Shown here: piece after piece, positions 33,902 to 45,600 of the stretch | Position numbering within the stretch: position 1 is the first letter of the stretch | Layout of the letters: the number at the start of each line of letters is the position of its first letter | NCBI GenBank assembly: GCA_029224185.1 | Contig: CM055190.1 | Location: 22,012,620 to 22,076,619 of the forward strand | Reading direction: 5' to 3' | DNA from: Karalla daura | Taxonomy: Eukaryota > Chordata > Actinopteri > Chaetodontiformes > Leiognathidae | Length of the DNA stretch: 64,000 bases | The notes under the pieces: generated by a model | Told to the model about the DNA's origin: nothing | Databases searched by the model: none | Seen by the model: only the letters and a program-made list of their open reading frames with translations | Program-made: the position numbers and the translations under genes

Positions 33902-36379
33902 TGGCCGCGATGCCGACCCCGAGCGAGCGAGCTCAAACCCACGATTTGGGGTGTGAGCCGCCTCCGGGGTGGCCAACGCTCACTGGAAAAAGCAATCCCG
34001 AGGCCGGGAGTGGTCCCGGAGCTGAGATATTAACACTCGCCGAAAGTGAAAAAAACGACCACCCCGGACCTGTCGTTTCGGCCGGGATGCCGACCCCGAG
34101 CGAGCGAGCTCAAACCCACGATTTGGGGGGTGAGCCGCCTCCGGGGTGGCCAACGCTCACTGGAAAAAGCAATCCCGAGGCCGGGTGTGGTCCCGGAGCT
34201 GAGATATTAACACTCGCCGAAAGTGAAAAAAACGACCACCCCGGACCTGTCGTTTTGGCCGGGATGCCGACCCCGAGCGAGCGAGCTCAAACCCACGATT
34301 TGGGGTGTGAGCCGCCTCCGGGGTGGCCAACGCTCACTGGAAAAAGCAATCCCGAGGCCAGGTGTGGTCCCGGAGCTGAGATATTAACACTCGCCGAAAG
34401 TGAAAAAAACGACCACCCCGGACCTGTCGTTTTGGCCGCGATGCCGACCCCGAGCGAGCGAGCTCAAACCCACGATTTGGGGTGTGAGCCGCCTCCGGGG
34501 TGGCCAACGCTCACTGGAAAAAGCAATCCCGAGGCCGGGAGTGGTCCCGGAGCTGAGATATTAACACTCGCCGAAAGTGAAAAAAACGACCACCCCGGAC
34601 CTGTCGTTTCGGCCGGGATGCCGACCCCGAGCGAGCGAGCTCAAACCCACGATTTGGGGTGTGAGCCGCCTCCGGGGTGGCCAACGCTCACTGGAAAAAG
34701 CAATCCCGAGGCCGGGAGTGGTCCCGGAGCTGAGATATTAACACTCGCCGAAAGTGAAAAAAACGACCACCCCGGACCTGTCGTTTCGGCCGGGATGCCG
34801 ACCCCGAGCGAGCGAACTCAAACCCACGATTTGGGGTGTGAGCCGCCTCCGGGGTGGCCAACGCTCACTGGAAAAAGCAATCCCGAGGCCGGGAGTGGTC
34901 CCGGAGCTGAGATATTAACACTCGCCGAAAGTGAAAAAAACGACCACCCCGGACCTGTCGTTTCGGCCGGGATGCCGACCCCGAGCGAGCGAGCTCAAAC
35001 CCACGATTTGGGGTGTGAGCCGCCTCCGGGGTGGCCAACGCTCACTGGAAAAAGCAATCCCGAGGCCGGGTGTGGTCCCGGAGCTGAGATATTAACACTC
35101 GCCGAAAGTGAAAAAAACGACCACCCCGGACCTGTCGTTTCGGCCGGGATGCCGACCCCGAGCGAGCGAGCTCAAACCCACGATTTCGGGTGTGAGCCGC
35201 CTCCGGGGTGGCCAACGCTCACTGGAAAAAGCAATCCCGAGGCCAGGTGTGGTCCCGGAGCTGAGATATTAACACTCGCCGAAAGTGAAAAAAACGACCA
35301 CCCCGGACCTGTCGTTTCGGCCGGGATCCCGACCCCGAGCGAGCGAGCTCAAACCCACGATTTGGGGTGTGAGCCGCCTCCGGGGTGGCCAACGCTCACT
35401 GGAAAAAGCAATCCCGAGGCCAGGTGTGGTCCCGGAGCTGAGATATTAACACTCGCCGAAAGTGAAAAAAACGACCACCCCGGACCTGTCGTTTCGGCCG
35501 GGATCCCGACCCCGAGCGAGCGAGCTCAAACCCACGATTTGGGGTGTGAGCCGCCTCCGGGGTGGCCAACGCTCACTGGAAAAAGCAATCCCGAGGCCGG
35601 GAGTGGTCCCGGAGCTGAGATATTAACACTCGCCGAAAGTGAAAAAAACGACCACCCCGGACCTGTCGTTTCGGCCGGGATGCCGACCCCGAGCGAGCGA
35701 GCTCAAACCCACGATTTGGGGTGTGAGCCGCCTCCGGGGTGGCCAACGCTCACTGGAAAAAGCAATCCCGAGGCTGGGTGTGGTCCCGGAGCTGAGATAT
35801 TAACACTCGCCGAAAGTGAAAAAAACGACCACCCCGGACCTGTCGTTTTGGCCGCGATGCCGACCCCGAGCGAGCGGGCTCAAACCCACGATTTGGGGTG
35901 TGAGCCGCCTCCGGGGTGGCCAACGCTCACTGGAAAAAGCAATCGCGAGGCCGGGAGTGGTCCCGGAGCTGAGATATTAACACTCGCCGAAAGTGAAAAA
36001 AACGACCACCCCGGACCTGTCGTTTCGGCCGGGATCCCGACCCCGAGCGAGCGAGCTCAAACCCACGATTTGGGGTGTGAGCCGCCTCCGGGGTGGCCAA
36101 CGCTCACTGGAAAAAGCAATCCCGAGGCCGGGAGTGGTCCCGGAGCTGAGATATTAACACTCGCCGAAAGTGAAAAAAACGACCACCCCGGACCTGTCGT
36201 TTCGGCCGGGATGCCGACCCCGAGCGAGCGAGCTCAAACCCACGATTTGGGGTGTGAGCCGCCTCCGGGGTGGCCAACGCTCACTGGAAAAAGCAATCCC
36301 GAGGCCGGGAGTGGTCCCGGAGCTGAGATATTAACACTCGCCGAAAGTGAAAAAAACGACCACCCCGGACCTGTCGTTT
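33578..36379 (+). repeat. 14-monomer tandem duplication, right copy (matches 31,100-33,901)
   Basis: Second copy of the 2,478-bp-offset duplication. Its right part was itself copied again 20 monomers downstream, since the AATCGCGAG mark at 35,944 reappears at 39,484. This gives three successive generations of the same sub-block. Confidence 0.85.
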
Positions 36380-37450
36380 CGGCCGGGATCCCGACCCCGA
36401 GCGAGCGAGCTCAAACCCACGATTTGGGGTGTGAGCCGCCTCCGGGGTGGCCAACGCTCACTGGAAAAAGCAATCCCGAGGCCAGGTGTGGTCCCGGAGC
36501 TGAGATATTAACACTCGCCGAAAGTGAAAAAAACGACCACCCCGGACCTGTCGTTTCGGCCGGGATCCCGACCCCGAGCGAGCGAGCTCAAACCCACGAT
36601 TTGGGGTGTGAGCCGCCTCCGGGGTGGCCAACGCTCACTGGAAAAAGCAATCCCGAGGCCGGGAGTGGTCCCGGAGCTGAGATATTAACACTCGCCGAAA
36701 GTGAAAAAAACGACCACCCCGGACCTGTCGTTTCGGCCGGGATCCCGACCCCGAGCGAGCGAGCTCAAACCCACGATTTGGGGTGTGAGCCGCCTCCGGG
36801 GTGGCCAACGCTCACTGGAAAAAGCAATCCCGAGGCCAGGTGTGGTCCCGGAGCTGAGATATTAACACTCGCCGAAAGTGAAAAAAACGACCACCCCGGA
36901 CCTGTCGTTTCGGCCGGGATCCCGACCCCGAGCGAGCGAGCTCAAACCCACGATTTGGGGTGTGAGCCGCCTCCGGGGTGGCCAACGCTCACTGGAAAAA
37001 GCAATCCCGAGGCCGGGTGTGGTCCTGGAGCTGAGATATTAACACTCGCCGAAAGTGAAAAAAACGACCACCCCGGACCTGTCGTTTTGGCCGGGATGCC
37101 GACCCCGAACGAGCGAGCTCAAACCCACGATTTGGGGTGTGAGCCGCCTCCGGGTTGGCCAACGCTCACTGGAAAAAGCAATCCCGAGGCCAGGTGTGGT
37201 CCCGGAGCTGAGATATTAACACTCGCCGAAAGTGAAAAAAACGACCACCCCGGACCTGTCGTTTCGGCCGGGATGCCGACCCCGAGCGAGCGAGCTCAAA
37301 CCCACGATTTGGGGTGTGAGCCGCCTCCGGGGTGGCCAACGCTCACTGGAAAAAGCAATCCCGAGGCCGGGAGTGGTCCCGGAGCTGAGATATTAACACT
37401 CGCCGAAAGTGAAAAAAACGACCACCCCGGACCTGTCGTTTCGGCCGGGA
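35111..37450 (+). repeat. 20-monomer-offset duplication, left copy (matches 38,651-40,990)
   Basis: This 2,340-bp segment recurs at an offset of 3,540 bp, which is exactly 20 monomers. I compared it line by line and saw no difference, including the private CCGGGTTGGCC (37,155 and 40,695), CCCCGAACG, AATCGCGAG and GAGGCTGGG. It ends at 37,451 (C) against 40,991 (T). The left edge coincides with the A8 run of the other copy. Confidence 0.92.
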
Positions 37451-37650
37451 CGCCGACCCCGAGCGAGCGAGCTCAAACCCACGATTTGGGGTGTGAGCCG
37501 CCTCCGGGGTGGCCAACGCTCACTGGAAAAAGCAATCCCGAGGCCGGGAGTGGTCCCGGAGCTGAGATATTAACACTCGCCGAAAGTGAAAAAAACGACC
37601 ACCCCGGACCTGTCGTTTCGGCCGGGATCCCGACCCCGAGCGAGCGAGCT

Positions 37651-37657
37651 CAAACCA
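37651..37657 (+). other. Frame break: missing C in CAAACCACG (-1)
   Basis: CAAACCCACG has lost one C, shifting the register by -1. A private GATATATTAAC variant follows in the next copy near 37,741. The shift lets the downstream frame read into a stop at 37,747-37,749. Confidence 0.88.
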
Positions 37658-38649
37658 CGATTTGGGGTGTGAGCCGCCTCCGGGGTGGCCAACGCTCACT
37701 GGAAAAAGCAATCCCAAGGCCGGGAGTGGTCCCGGAGCTGATATATTAACACTCGCCGAAAGTGAAAAAAACGACCACCCCGGACCTGTCGTTTCGGCCG
37801 GGATGCCGACCCCGAGCGAGCGAGCTCAAACCCACGATTTCGGGTGTGAGCCGCCTCCGGGGTGGCCAACGCTCACTGGAAAAAGCAATCCCGAGGCCAG
37901 GTGTGGTCCCGGAGCTGAGATATTAACACTCGCCGAAAGTGAAAAAAACGACCACCCCGGACCTGTCGTTTCGGCCGGGATCCCGACCCCGAGCGAGCGA
38001 GCTCAAACCCACGATTTGGGGTGTGAGCCGCCTCCGGGGTGGCCAACGCTCACTGGAAAAAGCAATCCCGAGGCCGGGAGTGGTCCCGGAGCTGAGATAT
38101 TAACACTCGCCGAAAGTGAAAAAAACGACCACCCCGGACCTGTCGTTTCGGCCGGGATGCCGACCCCGAGCGAGCGAGCTCAAACCCACGATTTCGGGTG
38201 TGAGCCGCCTCCGGGGTGGCCAACGCTCACTGGAAAAAGCAATCCCGAGGCCAGGTGTGGTCCCGGAGCTGAGATATTAACACTCGCCGAAAGTGAAAAA
38301 AACGACCACCCCGGACCTGTCGTTTCGGCCGGGATCCCGACCCCGAGCGAGCGAGCTCAAACCCACGATTTGGGGTGTGAGCCGCCTCCGGGGTGGCCAA
38401 CGCTCACTGGAAAAAGCAATCCCGAGGCCGGGAGTGGTCCCGGAGCTGAGATATTAACACTCGCCGAAAGTGAAAAAAACGACCACCCCGGACCTGTCGT
38501 TTTGGCCGCGATGCCGACCCCGAGCGAGCGAGCTCAAACCCACGATTTGGGGTGTGAGCCGCCTCCGGGGTGGCCAACGCTCACTGGAAAAAGCAATCCC
38601 GAGGCCGGGAGTGGTCCCGGAGCTGAGATATTAACACTCGCCGAAAGTG

Positions 38650-38657
38650 AAAAAAAA
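38650..38657 (+). other. Frame/phase break: A8 instead of A7 (+1)
   Basis: Eight A residues restore the register lost at 37,651. The position coincides with the left junction of the 20-monomer-offset duplication (38,651-40,990). That suggests either an imperfect join or a homopolymer miscall. Confidence 0.85.
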
Positions 38658-40990
38658 CGACCACCCCGGACCTGTCGTTTCGGCCGGGATGCCGACCCCG
38701 AGCGAGCGAGCTCAAACCCACGATTTCGGGTGTGAGCCGCCTCCGGGGTGGCCAACGCTCACTGGAAAAAGCAATCCCGAGGCCAGGTGTGGTCCCGGAG
38801 CTGAGATATTAACACTCGCCGAAAGTGAAAAAAACGACCACCCCGGACCTGTCGTTTCGGCCGGGATCCCGACCCCGAGCGAGCGAGCTCAAACCCACGA
38901 TTTGGGGTGTGAGCCGCCTCCGGGGTGGCCAACGCTCACTGGAAAAAGCAATCCCGAGGCCAGGTGTGGTCCCGGAGCTGAGATATTAACACTCGCCGAA
39001 AGTGAAAAAAACGACCACCCCGGACCTGTCGTTTCGGCCGGGATCCCGACCCCGAGCGAGCGAGCTCAAACCCACGATTTGGGGTGTGAGCCGCCTCCGG
39101 GGTGGCCAACGCTCACTGGAAAAAGCAATCCCGAGGCCGGGAGTGGTCCCGGAGCTGAGATATTAACACTCGCCGAAAGTGAAAAAAACGACCACCCCGG
39201 ACCTGTCGTTTCGGCCGGGATGCCGACCCCGAGCGAGCGAGCTCAAACCCACGATTTGGGGTGTGAGCCGCCTCCGGGGTGGCCAACGCTCACTGGAAAA
39301 AGCAATCCCGAGGCTGGGTGTGGTCCCGGAGCTGAGATATTAACACTCGCCGAAAGTGAAAAAAACGACCACCCCGGACCTGTCGTTTTGGCCGCGATGC
39401 CGACCCCGAGCGAGCGGGCTCAAACCCACGATTTGGGGTGTGAGCCGCCTCCGGGGTGGCCAACGCTCACTGGAAAAAGCAATCGCGAGGCCGGGAGTGG
39501 TCCCGGAGCTGAGATATTAACACTCGCCGAAAGTGAAAAAAACGACCACCCCGGACCTGTCGTTTCGGCCGGGATCCCGACCCCGAGCGAGCGAGCTCAA
39601 ACCCACGATTTGGGGTGTGAGCCGCCTCCGGGGTGGCCAACGCTCACTGGAAAAAGCAATCCCGAGGCCGGGAGTGGTCCCGGAGCTGAGATATTAACAC
39701 TCGCCGAAAGTGAAAAAAACGACCACCCCGGACCTGTCGTTTCGGCCGGGATGCCGACCCCGAGCGAGCGAGCTCAAACCCACGATTTGGGGTGTGAGCC
39801 GCCTCCGGGGTGGCCAACGCTCACTGGAAAAAGCAATCCCGAGGCCGGGAGTGGTCCCGGAGCTGAGATATTAACACTCGCCGAAAGTGAAAAAAACGAC
39901 CACCCCGGACCTGTCGTTTCGGCCGGGATCCCGACCCCGAGCGAGCGAGCTCAAACCCACGATTTGGGGTGTGAGCCGCCTCCGGGGTGGCCAACGCTCA
40001 CTGGAAAAAGCAATCCCGAGGCCAGGTGTGGTCCCGGAGCTGAGATATTAACACTCGCCGAAAGTGAAAAAAACGACCACCCCGGACCTGTCGTTTCGGC
40101 CGGGATCCCGACCCCGAGCGAGCGAGCTCAAACCCACGATTTGGGGTGTGAGCCGCCTCCGGGGTGGCCAACGCTCACTGGAAAAAGCAATCCCGAGGCC
40201 GGGAGTGGTCCCGGAGCTGAGATATTAACACTCGCCGAAAGTGAAAAAAACGACCACCCCGGACCTGTCGTTTCGGCCGGGATCCCGACCCCGAGCGAGC
40301 GAGCTCAAACCCACGATTTGGGGTGTGAGCCGCCTCCGGGGTGGCCAACGCTCACTGGAAAAAGCAATCCCGAGGCCAGGTGTGGTCCCGGAGCTGAGAT
40401 ATTAACACTCGCCGAAAGTGAAAAAAACGACCACCCCGGACCTGTCGTTTCGGCCGGGATCCCGACCCCGAGCGAGCGAGCTCAAACCCACGATTTGGGG
40501 TGTGAGCCGCCTCCGGGGTGGCCAACGCTCACTGGAAAAAGCAATCCCGAGGCCGGGTGTGGTCCTGGAGCTGAGATATTAACACTCGCCGAAAGTGAAA
40601 AAAACGACCACCCCGGACCTGTCGTTTTGGCCGGGATGCCGACCCCGAACGAGCGAGCTCAAACCCACGATTTGGGGTGTGAGCCGCCTCCGGGTTGGCC
40701 AACGCTCACTGGAAAAAGCAATCCCGAGGCCAGGTGTGGTCCCGGAGCTGAGATATTAACACTCGCCGAAAGTGAAAAAAACGACCACCCCGGACCTGTC
40801 GTTTCGGCCGGGATGCCGACCCCGAGCGAGCGAGCTCAAACCCACGATTTGGGGTGTGAGCCGCCTCCGGGGTGGCCAACGCTCACTGGAAAAAGCAATC
40901 CCGAGGCCGGGAGTGGTCCCGGAGCTGAGATATTAACACTCGCCGAAAGTGAAAAAAACGACCACCCCGGACCTGTCGTTTCGGCCGGGA
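38651..40990 (+). repeat. 20-monomer-offset duplication, right copy (matches 35,111-37,450)
   Basis: Copy of 35,111-37,450. Its first base lies in the A8 run at 38,650-38,657, so the duplication junction and the 1-bp insertion fall at the same place. It forms the start of the indel-free domain D. Confidence 0.9.
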
Positions 40991-42651
40991 TCCCGACCCC
41001 GAGCGAGCGAGCTCAAACCCACGATTTGGGGTGTGAGCCGCCTCCGGGGTGGCCAACGCTCACTGGAAAAAGCAATCCCAAGGCCGGGAGTGGTCCCGGA
41101 GCTGAGATATTAACACTCGCCGAAAGTGAAAAAAACTACCACCCCGGACCTGTCGTTTCGGCCGGGATCCCGACCCCGAGCGAGCGAGCTCAAACCCACG
41201 ATTTGGGGTGTGAGCCGCCTCCAGGGTGGCCAACGCTCACTGGAAAAAGCAATCCCGAGGCTGGGTGTGGTCCCGGAGCTGAGATATTAACACTCGCCGA
41301 AAGTGAAAAAAACGACCACCCCGGACCTGTCGTTTCGGCCGGGATCCCGACCCCGAGCGAGCGAGCTCAAACCCACGATTTGGGGTGTGAGCCGCCTCCG
41401 GGGTGGCCAACGCTCACTGGAAAAAGCAATCCCGAGGCCAGGTGTGGTCCCGGAGCTGAGATATTAACACTCGCCGAAAGTGAAAAAAACGACCACCCCG
41501 GACCTGTCGTTTCGGCCGGGATCCCGACCCCGAGCGAGCGAGCTCAAACCCACGATTTGGGGTGTGAGCCGCCTCCGGGGTGGCCAACGCTCACTGGAAA
41601 AAGCAATCCCGAGGCTGGGTGTGGTCCCGGAGCTGAGATATTAACACTCGCCGAAAGTGAAAAAAACGACCACCCCGGACCTGTCGTTTCGGCCGGGATC
41701 CCGACCCCGAGCGAGCGAGCTCAAACCCACGATTTGGGGTGTGAGCCGCCTCCGGGGTGGCCAACGCTCACTGGAAAAAGCAATCCCGAGGCCGGGAGTG
41801 GTCCCGGAGCTGAGATATTAACACTCGCCGAAAGTGAAAAAAACGACCACCCCGGACCTGTCGTTTCGGCCGGGATCCCGACCCCGAGCGAGCGAGCTCA
41901 AACCCACGATTTGGGGTGTGAGCCGCCTCCGGGGTGGCCAACGCTCACTGGAAAAAGCAATCCCGAGGCCGGGAGTGGTCCCGGAGCTGAGATATTAACA
42001 CTCGCCGAAAGTGAAAAAAACGACCACCCCGGACCTGTCGTTTCGGCCGGGATGCCGACCCCGAGCGAGCGAGCTCAAACCCACGATTTGGGGTGTGAGC
42101 CGCCTCCGGGGTGGCCAACGCTCACTGGAAAAAGCAATCCCAAGGCCGGGAGTGGTCCCGGAGCTGAGATATTAACACTCGCCGAAAGTGAAAAAAACGA
42201 CCACCCCGGACCTGTCGTTTCGGCCGGGATCCCGACCCCGAGCGAGCGAGCTCAAACCCACGATTTGGGGTGTGAGCCGCCTCCGGGGTGGCCAACGCTC
42301 ACTGGAAAAAGCAATCCCGAGGCTGGGTGTGGTCCCGGAGCTGAGATATTAACACTCGCCGAAAGTGAAAAAAACGACCACCCCGGACCTGTCGTTTCGG
42401 CCGGGATCCCGACCCCGAGCGAGCGAGCTCAAACCCACGATTTGGGGTGTGAGCCGCCTCCGGGGTGGCCAACGCTCACTGGAAAAAGCAATCCCGAGGC
42501 CGGGAGTGGTCCCGGAGCTGAGATATTAACACTCGCCGAAAGTGAAAAAAACGACCACCCCGGACCTGTCGTTTCGGCCGGGATGCCGACCCCGAGCGAG
42601 CGAGCTCAAACCCACGATTTGGGGTGTGAGCCGCCTCCGGGGTGGCCAACG

Positions 42652-45600
42652 TTCACTGGAAAAAGCAATCCCGAGGCCGGGTGTGGTCCCGGAGCTGAGA
42701 TATTAACACTCGCCGAAAGTGAAAAAAACGACCACCCCGGACCTGTCGTTTTGGCCGGGATGCCGACCCCGAGCGAGCGAGCTCAAACCCACGATTTGGG
42801 GTGTGAGCCGCCTCCGGGGTGGCCAACGCTCACTGGAAAAAGCAATCCCGAGGCCAGGTGTGGTCCCGGAGCTGAGATATTAACACTCGCCGAAAGTGAA
42901 AAAAACGACCACCCCCGACCTGTCGTTTCGGCCGGGATCCCGACCCCGAGCGAGCGAGCTCAAACCCACGATTTGGGGTGTGAGCCGCCTCCGGGGTGGC
43001 CAACGCTCACTGGAAAAAGCAATCCCGAGGCTGGGTGTGGTCCCGGAGCTGAGATATTAACACTCGCCGAAAGTGAAAAAAACGACCACCCCGGACCTGT
43101 CGTTTCGGCCGGGATCCCGACCCCGAGCGAGCGAGCTCAAACCCACGATTTGGGGTGTGAGCCGCCTCCGGGGTGGCCAACGCTCACTGGAAAAAGCAAT
43201 CCCGAGGCCGGGAGTGGTCCCGGAGCTGAGATATTAACACTCGCCGAAAGTGAAAAAAACGACCACCCCGGACCTGTCGTTTCGGCCGGGATCCCGACCC
43301 CGAGCGAGCGAGCTCAAACCCACGATTTGAGGTGTGAGCCGCCTCCGGGGTGGCCAACGCTCACTGGAAAAAGCAATCCCGAGGCCGGGAGTGGTCCCGG
43401 AGCTGAGATATTAACACTCGCCGAAAGTGAAAAAAACGACCACCCCGGACCTGTCGTTTCGGCCGGGATGCCGACCCCGAGCGAGCGAGCTCAAACCCAC
43501 GATTTGGGGTGTGAGCCGCCTCCGGGGTGGCCAACGCTCACTGGAAAAAGCAATCCCAAGGCCGGGAGTGGTCCCGGAGCTGAGATATTAACACTCGCCG
43601 AAAGTGAAAAAAACGACCACCCCGGACCTGTCGTTTCGGCCGGGATCCCGACCCCGAGCGAGCGAGCTCAAACCCACGATTTGGGGTGTGAGCCGCCTCC
43701 GGGGTGGCCAACGCTCACTGGAAAAAGCAATCCCGAGGCTGGGTGTGGTCCCGGAGCTGAGATATTAACACTCGCCGAAAGTGAAAAAAACGACCACCCC
43801 GGACCTGTCGTTTCGGCCGGGATCCCGACCCCGAGCGAGCGAGCTCAAACCCACGATTTGGGGTGTGAGCCGCCTCCGGGGTGGCCAACGCTCACTGGAA
43901 AAAGCAATCCCGAGGCCGGGAGTGGTCCCGGAGCTGAGATATTAACACTCGCCGAAAGTGAAAAAAACGACCACCCCGGACCTGTCGTTTCGGCCGGGAT
44001 GCCGACCCCGAGCGAGCGAGCTCAAACCCACGATTTGGGGTGTGAGCCGCCTCCGGGGTGGCCAACGTTCACTGGAAAAAGCAATCCCGAGGCCGGGTGT
44101 GGTCCCGGAGCTGAGATATTAACACTCGCCGAAAGTGAAAAAAACGACCACCCCGGACCTGTCGTTTTGGCCGGGATGCCGACCCCGAGCGAGCGAGCTC
44201 AAACCCACGATTTGGGGTGTGAGCCGCCTCCGGGGTGGCCAACGCTCACTGGAAAAAGCAATCCCGAGGCCAGGTGTGGTCCCGGAGCTGAGATATTAAC
44301 ACTCGCCGAAAGTGAAAAAAACGACCACACCGGACCTGTCGTTTTGGCCAGGATGCCGTCCCCGAGCGAGCGAGCTCAAACCCACGATTTGGGGTGTGAG
44401 CCGCCTCCGGGGTGGCCAACGCTCACTGGAAAAAGCAATCCCGAGGCCGGGTGTGGTCCTGGAGCTGAGATATTAACACTCGCCGAAAGTGAAAAAAACG
44501 ACCACCCCGGACCTGTCGTTTTGGCCGGGATGCCGACCCCGAGCGAGCGAGCTCAAACCCACGATTTGGGGTGTGAGCCGCCTCCGGGGTGGCCAACGCT
44601 CACTGGAAAAAGCAATCCCGAGGCCAGGTGTGGTCCCGGAGCTGAGATATTAACACTCGCCGAAAGTGAAAAAAACGACCACCCCGGACCTGTCGTTTTG
44701 GCCGCGATGCCGACCCCGAGCGAGCGAGCTCAAACCCACGATTTGGGGTGTGAGCCGCCTCCGGGGTGGCCAACGCTCACTGGAAAAAGCAATCCCGAGG
44801 CCGGGAGTGGTCCCGGAGCTGAGATATTAACACTCGCCGAATGTGAAAAAAACGACCACCCCGGACCTGTCGTTTCGGCCGGGATGCCGACCCCGAGCGA
44901 GCGAGCTCAAACCCACGATTTGGGGTGTGAGCCGCCTCCGGGGTGGCCAACGCTCACTGGAAAAAGCAATCCCGAGGCCGGGAGTGGTCCCGGAGCTGAG
45001 ATATTAACACTCGCCGAAAGTGAAAAAAACGACCACCCCGGACCTGTCGTTTCGGCCGGGATCCCGACCCCGAGCGAGCGAGCTCAAACCCACGATTTGG
45101 GGTGTGAGCCGCCTCCGGGGTGGCCAACGCTCACTGGAAAAAGCAATCCCGAGGCCGGGAGTGGTCCCGGAGCTGAGATATTAACACTCGCCGAAAGTGA
45201 AAAAAACGACCACCCCGGACCTGTCGTTTCGGCCGGGATCCCGACCCCGAGCGAGCGAGCTCAAACCCACGATTTGGGGTGTGAGCCGCCTCCGGGGTGG
45301 CCAACGCTCACTGGAAAAAGCAATCCCGAGGCCGGGAGTGGTCCCGGAGCTGAGATATTAACACTCGCCGAAAGTGAAAAAAACGACCACCCCGGACCTG
45401 TCGTTTCGGCCGGGATGCCGACCCCGAGCGAGCGAGCTCAAACCCACGATTTGGGGTGTGAGCCGCCTCCGGGGTGGCCAACGTTCACTGGAAAAAGCAA
45501 TCCCGAGGCCGGGTGTGGTCCCGGAGCTGAGATATTAACACTCGCCGAAAGTGAAAAAAACGACCACCCCGGACCTGTCGTTTTGGCCGGGATGCCGACC

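Larger units (their letters stand above)
25804..37749 (+). other. Stop-free frame through the array (3,981 codons), judged non-coding
   Basis: About 67 repeats of the same 59 residues. The left end is only a non-ATG codon, and the right end is a frameshift at 37,651 followed by a chance TAA. It contains the whole 14-monomer tandem duplication. No intron signals, unique domains or composition change are visible. Confidence 0.85.
25738..38657 (+). repeat. Array domain C: GGGGGG and GCGAACTC marker monomers
   Basis: About 73 monomers. LAAM monomers reappear from about 28,236. Diagnostic markers are TTTGGGGGGTG with the G run starting at 28,461, 30,408, 31,647 and 34,125 (steps of 11, 7 and 14 monomers), GCGAACTC, which removes the SacI-type site, and a linked trio of GAGGCTGGG, GAGCGGGCT and AATCGCGAG at about 33,296-33,466 and 35,774-35,944. 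Two 1-bp indels (37,655 and 38,650-38,657) mark the right edge. The domain is dominated by a 14-monomer tandem duplication. Confidence 0.75.

Noticed and set aside
89..38735. A chain of very long forward reading frames that could be called giant repeat-protein genes
   Set aside because: Each frame starts and ends at an indel of the repeat, not at unique sequence. The 59-residue unit has no recognisable domain. Common variants are mainly amino-acid changing, and stop-creating variants were copied five times. A 177-bp monomer with one open frame explains all of them.
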